Of a stretch of 6,303 bases of DNA, positions 1 to 5,402 are shown in pieces. The position numbers and the translations under genes are program-made. Numbering within the stretch: the stretch's first letter is position 1; each line of letters begins with the position of its first letter. Under the pieces are notes generated by a model. It did not search any database. It was not told where the DNA came from and saw nothing but the letters and a program-made list of their open reading frames with translations. This DNA comes from Thermoplasmata archaeon. GTDB taxonomy: Archaea; Thermoplasmatota; Thermoplasmata; Thermoplasmatales; Thermoplasmataceae. The stretch covers positions 1 to 6,303 of the forward strand of contig JAJZXP010000093.1 of the NCBI GenBank assembly GCA_021806345.1, read 5' to 3'.

Positions 1-281
1 GCACACACAAAAGATGCGATGAGTGGTTGTCAGAACATCCCAATGTTAAATTTCATTATACGCCAACTTCGGCAAGCTGGTTAAACATGGTGGAGATATT
101 CTTCTCCATACTTTCAAGGGAAACACTTAAAGAGGCAAGTTTCAGGAGCACCGATGCACTTTCAGAAGCTATAATGGCGTTTGTAAATGAACATAACAGT
201 AAAGCAAAACCGTTCATATGGAAGAAAAGGGAAGTTAAGGGATCACAACTGAGAAATACTATTGGAACCTTAGTCAATTAA
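1..281 (+). CDS. IS630-family transposase, C-terminal part (5' end outside window)
   Basis: This is the C-terminal part of a DDE transposase that would catalyse cut-and-paste movement of an IS630/Tc1-type element. The open frame enters from the left edge (first full codon at base 3), so the TTG at 27 is an internal leucine codon, not a start. The visible part begins with THK, which in this family follows the second catalytic Asp (DN...TH). It then has the hallmark block YTPTSASWLNMVEIFF, whose Glu is the third residue of the DDE triad, and later KPFIWKK, matching the family's NxxxKPFxW end. About 92 residues are visible, ending at TAA (279-281). The visible part has no frameshift or stop, so it could belong to an intact copy; the first two catalytic Asp residues lie outside the window. 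Its end faces the membrane-protein gene convergently, 34 bases away. The family assignment is secure, but the activity of this copy is unknown. Confidence 0.92.
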   Translation, partial: THKRCDEWLSEHPNVKFHYTPTSASWLNMVEIFFSILSRETLKEASFRSTDALSEAIMAFVNEHNSKAKPFIWKKREVKGSQLRNTIGTLVN

Positions 282-301
282 GCACTAGTTCTTAACGCAA
301 T
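1..301 (+). mobile_element. Right end of an IS630-family insertion sequence (partial, boundary approximate)
   Basis: The transposase fragment implies that an insertion sequence extends leftwards out of the window. IS630 elements insert at TA dinucleotides and carry short terminal inverted repeats just beyond the transposase stop. The stretch after the stop (282-301, GCACTAGTTCTTAACGCAAT) is the likely right terminal repeat, with TA pairs at 286-287, 292-293 and 301-302 as possible junctions. The left end is not visible, so the boundary cannot be fixed. The annotated end is an estimate. Confidence 0.5.
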
Positions 302-320
302 AAAAATAAATTGTTTTATT
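299..320. terminator. AT-rich convergent terminator between transposase and membrane-protein genes
   Basis: A perfect 7-base inverted repeat, AATAAAA (299-305) and TTTTATT (314-320), surrounds an 8-base loop. It lies between two converging genes and overlaps the last codons of the minus-strand gene. Both strands give T-rich transcript ends, the form that stops archaeal RNA polymerase. The stem has only A-T pairs and is weak, so the T-rich tracts are probably the real signal. Confidence 0.35.
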
Positions 321-1056
321 TTAATTCTTGACGCAGAAGGTTTTTCGTGTATATGGGCCATATGCCATGGTAAAGCCTGCTAACAGCAACCATCAAAAGT
401 ATTCCCTGCACGAGAAAAGAGAAGCCGGAATAGTAGTCGGTAATAACGAGCCAATAAATTATCGACAAAGATAGTCCCCAAGCCCATAGACTGAGCAATA
501 TGAATGATGTATTATCGAACGTTTCATTTAAGAAATGGAACTGTCTCGTTCTGGTCAAAGTATAGGATGTGAGTGCCAGACCGACGATCTGGATAGGGGT
601 GCCAATAATGAAATTTCCAGTAATGACATAATACGAACCTAGGGCAATCAATATGTTGGACCAAATGAATTCAGTGTTTTTCGCTTCCTTTAATCCCTTG
701 ACGAAGAAAGCAAAAAAAGCCATGGCTAATCCTGCTATGAGAAATAATGAAGAATCAACGTGAAAAGGCAATGATATTATTCCTATTGTGCTTAGAAGGT
801 TTGAATGTGCGAGATAAAGTTTGGATGAAGATCGTGGTTCCAAAATAAATGGAAATTGAATTATTGCAATGGACGCTGGCAAAAGTAGTTCAGCTTGAAG
901 GTAAAAATGCATTCCAGTAACACTGGATGAAAACCAAAAGAAAAGGGCGGAAATTAAAAGTATAGTTCCCACAGCGTTAAGTCCTCTTGAGATTGCAATA
1001 AGTTCTCTTGACGAATCATCTGGCGAAATAGATTCGTTGTTTTCAGTCTTCAACAC
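316..1056 (-). CDS. Polytopic membrane protein of unknown function, second gene of NYN operon
   Basis: I do not recognise this 246-residue protein. A hydrophilic N-terminus (about residues 1-22, rich in Asp, Glu and Ser) precedes seven or eight hydrophobic stretches, at roughly 26-45, 52-72, 86-98, 101-120, 130-148, 151-168, 183-204 and 208-226. A short basic tail, with Arg/Lys/Gln/Glu, ends it. It is therefore an integral membrane protein with little soluble mass; no channel, transporter or enzyme signature was seen. The start is GTG at 1056, chosen because a strong GAGGTGA ribosome-binding site lies 6 bases upstream. The gene starts 14 bases before the end of the NYN-domain gene, in another frame, so the two are co-transcribed and probably translationally coupled. 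This suggests, but does not prove, that it is a membrane partner of the NYN protein. Its 3' end lies close to the insertion sequence. Confidence 0.8.
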   Translation of the reverse strand: MLKTENNESISPDDSSRELIAISRGLNAVGTILLISALFFWFSSSVTGMHFYLQAELLLPASIAIIQFPFILEPRSSSKLYLAHSNLLSTIGIISLPFHVDSSLFLIAGLAMAFFAFFVKGLKEAKNTEFIWSNILIALGSYYVITGNFIIGTPIQIVGLALTSYTLTRTRQFHFLNETFDNTSFILLSLWAWGLSLSIIYWLVITDYYSGFSFLVQGILLMVAVSRLYHGIWPIYTKNLLRQELK

Positions 1057-1642
1057 TGACAGTCACCTCTTCTCCCTCACTTTCTAGGTATGTCGCTTTT
1101 TTGACAAAAGGAATTAAATCAACAGTTGTAGATGCGTTAGTCATCGCCTTTGAACCTTCTATGCTGCAAAAAAATGCAATTCCAATCTTTCCTTTTCTTC
1201 GTACATGTCGAAGAATAGGCACATAATCGGAATCATCGCTCGCAATGATTATGATGCCAGCGTTTGCCTCATAAAGTGCCCAAATGGCATCAGCCGTGAA
1301 AAGCGTGTCCACGTCCTTAGATTTTTCATAGACATTTTCAGATATTGGGCGGATCACTACCTGAAACCGCATTCTTTCCAGTTTGAGAACCTCCATATTT
1401 TGTCTCTTCTTGACTGGTAATTTAGTGTAAATTCTAGCAATAATCACATTCCCATATTTTCTCTCCATTCTAAGGAGATTTTCGGCTTCAAAATGTTCAT
1501 CATTTACTTTTCCATGGATGTAAGGGTGTGGATAATCTACGAAAAAAGCAACATTACGTGCTCCAGAAAGATTGCATGCTCTGTCTTTCAAAATTCTACA
1601 AGCCTCCGTCTTTTCCATCTTCGTTATTTTCTCTTTGATCAT
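1043..1642 (-). CDS. NYN-domain (LabA/DUF88-like, PIN-like fold) putative RNase
   Basis: This 199-residue cytosolic protein fits the NYN family, PIN/FLAP-like nucleases that use clustered acidic residues and metal to cut RNA. The family's motifs appear in order: a first strand with FFVDYPH (Asp36), a middle segment KSKDVDTLFTADAIW (Asp112 and Asp118, matching the usual KGVD...D), and IIIASDDSDYVPILRHVRRKG (136-151; Asp137 and Asp139, matching SGDSDF and the helix after it). A closing segment, near 169-180, has the alternating pattern ASTTVDLIPF. All expected acidic positions are present, so it is probably catalytically competent. A 26-residue N-terminal extension and an acidic tail flank the domain. 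The start at 1642 is preferred because a TATA-like box sits about 33 bases upstream; Met9 (base 1618) is an alternative. It is the first gene of an operon with a membrane protein. RNA targets are unknown; roles in RNA turnover, toxin action or defence are all possible. Confidence 0.82.
   Translation of the reverse strand: MIKEKITKMEKTEACRILKDRACNLSGARNVAFFVDYPHPYIHGKVNDEHFEAENLLRMERKYGNVIIARIYTKLPVKKRQNMEVLKLERMRFQVVIRPISENVYEKSKDVDTLFTADAIWALYEANAGIIIIASDDSDYVPILRHVRRKGKIGIAFFCSIEGSKAMTNASTTVDLIPFVKKATYLESEGEEVTVSVED
1063..1069 (-). promoter_or_regulatory. Strong ribosome-binding site for the GTG-started membrane protein
   Basis: On the minus strand this reads GAGGTGA, a near-complete match to the archaeal Shine-Dalgarno, 6 bases before GTG at 1056. 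It lies inside the 3' end of the upstream NYN gene. It decides the GTG start, and marks this as an internal operon gene translated by a leadered mechanism, unlike the apparently leaderless first gene. Confidence 0.75.
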
Positions 1643-1670
1643 TTTTCTTCAGTTAGAAAAATTGAGCAGG

Positions 1671-1680
1671 ACTTATAAAT
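1671..1680 (-). promoter_or_regulatory. TATA box of the NYN operon
   Basis: The minus strand reads ATTTATAAGT, a good archaeal TATA element. Its centre (about 1675) places transcription start near 1649, only a few bases before the ATG at 1642. This implies a very short or absent leader and supports the longer of two possible starts. Confidence 0.6.
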
Positions 1681-1698
1681 CCGGTATGAGACAAACTC

Positions 1699-1745
1699 AT
1701 AGTGATACCATAAAAGTTCAAAGTGCACTGACTTTCGATCACTAT
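1699..1745. repeat. Perfect 8-base inverted repeat in the divergent promoter region
   Basis: ATAGTGAT at 1699-1706 is the exact reverse complement of ATCACTAT at 1738-1745, with 31 bases between. The repeat lies between the two divergent TATA boxes, so it could bind a dimeric regulator that controls both the NYN operon and the two-helix membrane protein. An 8-base palindrome, AGTGCACT (1722-1729), lies between the arms. The role is inferred from position only. Confidence 0.45.
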
Positions 1746-1764
1746 TATGTGAAAAAAGTTCAAA
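1712..1764 (+). repeat. Exact 11-base direct repeat, 42 bases apart, in the divergent promoter region
   Basis: AAAAGTTCAAA occurs at 1712-1722 and again at 1754-1764. The 42-base period equals about four helical turns, so two copies would face the same side of DNA. The second copy ends 5 bases before the plus-strand TATA box, where a transcription factor could help or block TFB/TBP. This makes it a candidate regulator site; the binding protein is unknown. Confidence 0.45.
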
Positions 1765-1769
1765 CCTCC

Positions 1770-1777
1770 TATATATA
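1770..1777 (+). promoter_or_regulatory. TATA box of the two-helix membrane protein gene
   Basis: TATATATA is centred about 27 bases before the ATG at 1801. This puts transcription start at or next to the start codon, hence a leaderless message, and no ribosome-binding site is visible in ACCTTAATCG just before the ATG. Confidence 0.7.
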
Positions 1778-1800
1778 CAAGTATCATCATACCTTAATCG

Positions 1801-2541
1801 ATGCCGGAAGAAAAAGATTCAAAGGTACATAATGTTCTTTCTTCAGCAATTTCAATTTACCGAATGAGGGGAGGTTACAAATTTGTACTCCTTTGGTCAG
1901 TTTTCGCAAGTGTCTGGATAATAGCAATAGCTGTCAGTTTCTTCCTATATATCTATCTTCCCAAAGCGTACGATACAGATGTAATTAGAACTGTGACGGT
2001 TATCACATTATTTCTTGGTTTTCCTGTACTTGCCTTATCTTTTTTTACCATTTATATTTCATATAAAGGCTATAAAAGATTCAAGGTTTTCACTACGGAT
2101 TTCTATCCTATGTGGTTGAGAACCAGATTAAATCTATCTCAATCTGATGAAAAAGAATTAATGGAGAAGATTAATGATGCGATTATTGGAGTACTACCAG
2201 AGTTCAGAAAATCTCATGATGTTCATATAACATCTCGCAACAAAACATTTGAAAAGTACGACATCGCTTTAAGAAATAAGAAAAACATAGTCCTAGTAAA
2301 AGTGCTATTTCAAGAAAACCAATATGACTCAATCCCTGATATAATTTCTGAAATGAAGCATTTTCCGCGGAGACTTAGAATCAAATTATTGATGATTGTT
2401 ATGGACGATTTCTCCAAATCACACCCCTTGGACGATTTACGATACGAAGGAAAAATAAGAAAGGAAGCTGCAGTTTTAATTATGGAACATAAAGAGGGAC
2501 AACTTACTGTAAAAAGAATTTTCCCACCGAAATCCTTATGA
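1801..2541 (+). CDS. Two-helix membrane protein with C-terminal cytosolic alpha/beta domain
   Basis: I do not recognise this 246-residue protein as a named family. A short charged N-terminus is followed by a long hydrophobic helix (about 27-53) and a second (about 64-88), then a basic stretch (YKGYKRFK, 88-95) that by the positive-inside rule puts the remainder in the cytosol. Residues 100-246 alternate helices and strands. Residues 151-170 (FEKYDIALRNK, then NIVLVKVLF) resemble the D...(D/E)xK core of restriction-endonuclease-like folds, with Asp154 and Lys167, but the acidic position before the lysine is Leu165. If related, it would be an inactive or altered version; this is speculative. 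The start is ATG 1801, supported by a correctly spaced TATA box. It is transcribed divergently from the NYN operon and may share its control region. It converges on the winged-helix gene, 38 bases away. Confidence 0.78.
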   Translation: MPEEKDSKVHNVLSSAISIYRMRGGYKFVLLWSVFASVWIIAIAVSFFLYIYLPKAYDTDVIRTVTVITLFLGFPVLALSFFTIYISYKGYKRFKVFTTDFYPMWLRTRLNLSQSDEKELMEKINDAIIGVLPEFRKSHDVHITSRNKTFEKYDIALRNKKNIVLVKVLFQENQYDSIPDIISEMKHFPRRLRIKLLMIVMDDFSKSHPLDDLRYEGKIRKEAAVLIMEHKEGQLTVKRIFPPKSL

Positions 2542-2579
2542 AGATTTGTCGATAAAAAAGGTGAAGTGGTCGGAAGGTT

Positions 2580-2909
2580 CTATTTCAATCTTACCTCTTC
2601 TCTCAATTCTTTTTGAATTATACCTGTGAAAATAATAGAAGCTTCTTTGAGTGTATTCTTATAAGTTATCTTTCCATTTTCGCTAATTCTATAATATGTT
2701 GTATCCTTACGTCGAGATATTTCTATAAGCTTATTTATTTTCATGCCGTCCAGAAATTCAGCTATTCTTGGATCTCTTTGCTTATTTTCGAAAGCGTTTG
2801 TTGCGATTCCATGAAGGGTATCATACTTCATTTCCTCATCGTAGTGGTTTTCATCTAGATCGATAAGGTATTTCAGGATGTTAAGTATGGCCTGGAATTT
2901 GTCAATCAT
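2580..2909 (-). CDS. Small winged-helix DNA-binding protein, probable transcription regulator
   Basis: This 109-residue protein has the size and layout of archaeal single-domain winged-helix regulators. Helix 1 covers about residues 3-18. After an acidic loop there are helices at about 31-42 and 46-57 (DPRIAEFLDGMKINKL), the latter a candidate recognition helix. A wing follows with strand-turn-strand pattern LIEISRRKDTTYYRISENG (61-79). A final amphipathic helix (85-107) could form a dimer interface. The start at 2909 is supported by GGTGGTGA 10 bases upstream. It is divergent from the small plus-strand gene near 3076; two palindromes in the gap are candidate operators. It might control itself, that neighbour, or the membrane proteins; none of this is shown by the sequence. 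It ends 38 bases from the converging two-helix gene. Confidence 0.75.
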   Translation of the reverse strand: MIDKFQAILNILKYLIDLDENHYDEEMKYDTLHGIATNAFENKQRDPRIAEFLDGMKINKLIEISRRKDTTYYRISENGKITYKNTLKEASIIFTGIIQKELREEVRLK

Positions 2910-2919
2910 CTCTTATTCT

Positions 2920-2927
2920 TCACCACC
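2920..2927 (-). promoter_or_regulatory. Ribosome-binding site of the winged-helix gene
   Basis: The minus strand reads GGTGGTGA, one mismatch from the archaeal GGAGGTGA, 10 bases before the ATG at 2909. It fixes the start codon and implies a leadered message. No convincing TATA box was found at the expected distance upstream. Confidence 0.6.
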
Positions 2928-2947
2928 ATAAAGAAGAACGTCAAACC

Positions 2948-2958
2948 GCCAACTTGGC
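2948..2958. promoter_or_regulatory. Palindrome GCCAACTTGGC upstream of the winged-helix gene
   Basis: This perfect 5+1+5 palindrome is flanked by a second pair, AAACC (2943-2947) and GGTTT (2963-2967), the right copy offset by 4 bases. It lies 39 bases before the winged-helix start. It is a candidate operator, possibly for self-control by that protein. Confidence 0.35.
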
Positions 2959-3023
2959 AAATGGTTTTGGTTGGATTTCCTTCAATGTTTTTTCAGAACC
3001 ACGCCAAATCTAGACGTTTTGGT

Positions 3024-3033
3024 TCGATATCGA
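3024..3033. promoter_or_regulatory. Palindrome TCGATATCGA upstream of the small charged protein's promoter
   Basis: This perfect 10-base palindrome ends 13 bases before the TATA box at 3047. That position suits an activator or repressor of the downstream gene. It could occur by chance in AT-rich DNA. Confidence 0.3.
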
Positions 3034-3046
3034 TACGGTTCAGGAT

Positions 3047-3054
3047 TATATATT
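3047..3054 (+). promoter_or_regulatory. TATA box supporting a GTG start at 3076
   Basis: TTATATAT, within an AT-rich run (3045-3057), is centred about 26 bases before an in-frame GTG at 3076. This is the spacing of a leaderless archaeal start. It argues against the longer reading from TTG at 2971, because the box would then lie inside the gene. Confidence 0.5.
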
Positions 3055-3075
3055 TTATCCTATCAGAAAAACAAT

Positions 3076-3318
3076 GTGCGTTTCAAGTTCAGAAAAGGAC
3101 TTATTATTCTACCAGAAGAAGATTGGTCGGTTTCAGGCTCTTATAGTACCAGCGAAAGTAAGGAATTCGAGGAGGATCTATTCAGCATCTATGAATATGT
3201 TAAGAAGACTTTTGCGACCCTGAGCAAGAGCGCAAAAGAGAGGGACAAAATTGAAAGACAGGCATCTACTGAATTCGAGATTTCCGTGAAGAAAGTGCAT
3301 TCAATTATTGAGGGCTGA
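3076..3318 (+). CDS. Small charged helical protein, unknown function (start uncertain)
   Basis: I do not recognise this protein. Read from GTG at 3076 it has 80 residues; read from TTG at 2971 it would have 115. The shorter form is preferred because a TATA box sits about 26 bases before the GTG, no ribosome-binding site precedes the TTG, and two palindromes of regulatory type would otherwise fall at or inside the gene. The short form begins with a basic strand (RFKFRKGLIILPEEDW), then a Ser-rich linker, and two charged, probably helical segments (about 30-53 and 55-78) with Lys/Glu patterns that could pair as a hairpin or coiled coil. There is no signal peptide, membrane segment or Cys pair, so it is likely cytosolic. 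It is divergent from the winged-helix gene and may be regulated with it. Confidence 0.5.
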   Translation: MRFKFRKGLIILPEEDWSVSGSYSTSESKEFEEDLFSIYEYVKKTFATLSKSAKERDKIERQASTEFEISVKKVHSIIEG

Positions 3319-3517
3319 GTCTCGATAAGGTATGTTCTCCAGAATTGTAGATGTCTGGAATTCATTGATGATGGTGAAGTTAGTGAATTGGCGACGAAGT
3401 TTCTACCTTTACAGGAATTGTGATGTTGTAGGTAAATCACAGAATCCATGATGTATGGCAGTGTGTGGCAGAAGACATTACTTCAGAAAGTATTATGGGT
3501 TCGTGCTGACCATGGAA

Positions 3518-3527
3518 TTATATAAAT
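3518..3527 (+). promoter_or_regulatory. Isolated TATA box with no ORF downstream
   Basis: TTATATAAAT is a strong match to the archaeal TATA consensus. It would start transcription near 3548, but no open frame longer than about 25 codons follows before the DUF262 gene's terminator. It could drive a small RNA, an antisense transcript into the DUF262 gene, or be a relic. Confidence 0.35.
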
Positions 3528-3689
3528 GATCATTAAGCTGCAACTTTAGCATTCTACAAGTAGTAAATAAAGGAGAAAACATTGTATACAGAACACCAAA
3601 CTTTCCTTCGATTATAAAATTGATTATTTACATCACAGCGGAAGAAAAAGCTTCTAACATGAATTCTTTAAAAAGTCAAGAAATTTCAA

Positions 3690-3724
3690 AAATAAGAATA
3701 AGTTGTCCTTGCCAGGCAGCAAGG
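3690..3724 (-). terminator. Hairpin and T-rich terminator of the DUF262/DUF1524 gene
   Basis: CCTTGC (3707-3712) and GCAAGG (3719-3724) form a perfect 6-base stem with a 6-base loop. On the minus strand it lies 25 bases past the stop codon of the DUF262 gene. It is followed by a T-rich run (ACAACTTATTCTTATTTTTG, 3687-3706). The layout resembles an intrinsic terminator; in archaea the T-rich run is probably the working part. Confidence 0.6.
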
Positions 3725-3749
3725 GTTTTGTGATCGCAAACTCTGAAGT

Positions 3750-5381
3750 TCAAGAAAGTGATTCTAGAAGTTTGGAAACCTCTTTTTCTATTATTTCTTC
3801 TCTTCTTTTTAAAAAATCTTCAAAGGCTTTATATTCCCATAAATTTTCATCCAAGGGTATCAAGTGGTCAGACAGCAACTTACGATCGGAAAGATATCTC
3901 AGCAAATATTCGTTAGGAGGTTGATCCTTGATTTCACTGTTTACACTTTTATGCATTAAAGTTACATTTGCGAAAGCGTTTATGTATTCCGGTCCATAAT
4001 CTTCTCTAAGCAATTCCCTAGGAAAAATGTGTTGTACTGTTAAGTCCGGATTATCGATAGGATGCCCAGCCCAATCAGACGCTTTCTTTCTGTGCAAAAT
4101 AGCAAGCAACACCATTAATGTATTTTTTGAATAAGTATATTCAAACAAGGTAGAATTATCAATTGTCTTGGTGTTTGCTACCTTCTTAAGTTGTTTTAGT
4201 AGGTTATCTAAGGGGAAATCTGAATCTTCTTCAATTATGTCGATACTATCTTGAAGTTTTTTGCTGGCATTGGAGGAATACATTTCATTTGCTGATGCCA
4301 ATAGAATCCACTTGAGAATATGTTTCTTATCTGTTTCATCTAGACTTCTGTTGCTATAGACTCCATTCATAAATAGCCAGATGTAAATTGGAACCATGAC
4401 GTTTTGGGAAGGCAAGTATTTTTGACTTGATATTCCAAATTCTACCTTAATCAAATTAAGGCCAAAGTCGATAGCCCTGAATGAATTTCCGACCAATTCT
4501 TTAAGCTCTGTCGATCTATTTTCATAAGTTTTTTGGATTTCATTGATAACGCCCTTGAAGGAGTTTATTCGTGTAATTCTGTTCTGACTAATCCCTATAT
4601 TTCCAAAAGTAGTTCTGATATCTACTTCCAATGAAGGGTATTCATCCGAGTACTTCCTGTTTAATTCTTTATAGCTGGATAGCAGTGTGTCCTTAAGATC
4701 AGGATATGCTGCAGCAAAAAATGAAAGGAATACTTGAAGATTTCCTAAGGGAGCGCCAGAACGGTTGATTCTCGAAAAGATCTCAGATATTATCTCAGGA
4801 TTTATAATGGCACTCTTGGGGGTTTTCAATGTATATATTGGCACCTCATAGTTGACAATTCTTCTTCCCACTTTTGCAATAGCTATATCATAGTCCCGGT
4901 ATCCTCTGGATAACTCATTCAAAGCACTCGGTTCGGCCATCGCTGCATTAATCAGTAGTGACACATCCACACCGATGCTCGATCCTACACGCAAACTCTC
5001 TGAAGAATTACTATAGCTAATTTTCTCAAGGGACAATTCTTCATTTCCTCTCTTAATTTTCCAATTGTTCTTCATTAAGAGAAGACTCAAAAGTCTTTGC
5101 TGGCCATCTATTATATATCTAGTGGGCTCCCCTCTATCTCTTTCTACATCATTACCCACCAACACAGAATTGGGAAAATCTTGAAAAGTTTCCCAAAGTA
5201 TGATAGTCCCTATGGGATAAGCCCTTATCATCGAATCAATCAAGGTTTTGACTTTATCCTCGTTCCACTCAAATTCCCTTTGAACAACTGGAATTCTAAG
5301 TGATTCTGACCATTTGCCAAAAATTTCCGATACCTTTTTCTTGTCTACTGATAGTTCTTCTATCGAATCCAAGGTCTCCAT
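3750..5381 (-). CDS. GmrSD-like type IV restriction/defence protein (DUF262 + DUF1524)
   Basis: This 543-residue protein joins an N-terminal DUF262 domain to a C-terminal DUF1524 HNH-type nuclease domain, as in GmrSD, SspE and BrxU, which restrict phage DNA by sensing modification. DUF262 features are IPVVQREFEWNEDKVKTLID (30-49), the loop PIGTIILWE (56-64), and the signature IDGQQR (91-96), the likely nucleotide-binding or hydrolysis site; the family's FSRINRSGAPL motif is at 202-212. The middle is helical. The nuclease signature is TVQHIFPRELL (448-458, His451), then NVTLM (472-476), NSEIKDQPPNEYL (481-493). Oddities: the usual DGQQRLTT is DGQQRLLS here, and the acidic residue normally before the catalytic His is Gln450. 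The length suits a fused single-chain enzyme. Start ATG 5381 is supported by a TATA box about 25 bases upstream, giving a leaderless message. It stands alone, with no visible modification or BREX genes. Activity is probable but not certain. Confidence 0.88.
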   Translation of the reverse strand: METLDSIEELSVDKKKVSEIFGKWSESLRIPVVQREFEWNEDKVKTLIDSMIRAYPIGTIILWETFQDFPNSVLVGNDVERDRGEPTRYIIDGQQRLLSLLLMKNNWKIKRGNEELSLEKISYSNSSESLRVGSSIGVDVSLLINAAMAEPSALNELSRGYRDYDIAIAKVGRRIVNYEVPIYTLKTPKSAIINPEIISEIFSRINRSGAPLGNLQVFLSFFAAAYPDLKDTLLSSYKELNRKYSDEYPSLEVDIRTTFGNIGISQNRITRINSFKGVINEIQKTYENRSTELKELVGNSFRAIDFGLNLIKVEFGISSQKYLPSQNVMVPIYIWLFMNGVYSNRSLDETDKKHILKWILLASANEMYSSNASKKLQDSIDIIEEDSDFPLDNLLKQLKKVANTKTIDNSTLFEYTYSKNTLMVLLAILHRKKASDWAGHPIDNPDLTVQHIFPRELLREDYGPEYINAFANVTLMHKSVNSEIKDQPPNEYLLRYLSDRKLLSDHLIPLDENLWEYKAFEDFLKRREEIIEKEVSKLLESLS

Positions 5382-5402
5382 GCGCCTAATATGAACTGGA
5401 TA

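Larger units (their letters stand above)
3319..3749. other. Gene-poor stretch of 431 bases
   Basis: No convincing gene was found on either strand. All frames are broken into short pieces. One plus-strand piece (about 3319-3423) would read ...RCLEFIDDGEVSELATKFLPLQEL before TGA; its end loosely resembles the helix EV.ELA..Y. of VapC/PIN toxins, but this is too short to call. The right part holds an isolated TATA box (3518-3527), an unplaced GGAG (3571-3574) and the terminator of the minus-strand DUF262 gene. The stretch may be decayed coding DNA or may carry an RNA gene. Confidence 0.5.

Noticed and set aside
1572..1832. 86-codon plus-strand open frame
   Set aside because: It lies opposite the NYN gene and across both divergent promoters, and overlaps the start of the better-supported gene at 1801.
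3011..3045. GGTTCGA motif resembling a tRNA T-loop
   Set aside because: The flanking bases do not form a T stem, and no acceptor or anticodon arm is present.
2961..3146. 61-codon plus-strand ATG frame
   Set aside because: It overlaps the small charged gene in another frame, with a Phe/Arg-rich composition typical of a shadow frame.
3364..3430. TGATGA and TGATGT motifs suggesting a C/D box RNA
   Set aside because: No CTGA D boxes occur at the right spacing, and no terminal stem was found.
3189..3449. 86-codon minus-strand open frame
   Set aside because: It is antisense to the end of the small charged gene, with no start signal or recognisable motif.
3659..3733. 24-codon plus-strand frame starting MNSLKS and containing CPC
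   Set aside because: It briefly suggested a zinc-ribbon start, but it is very short and spans the hairpin terminator of the DUF262 gene.
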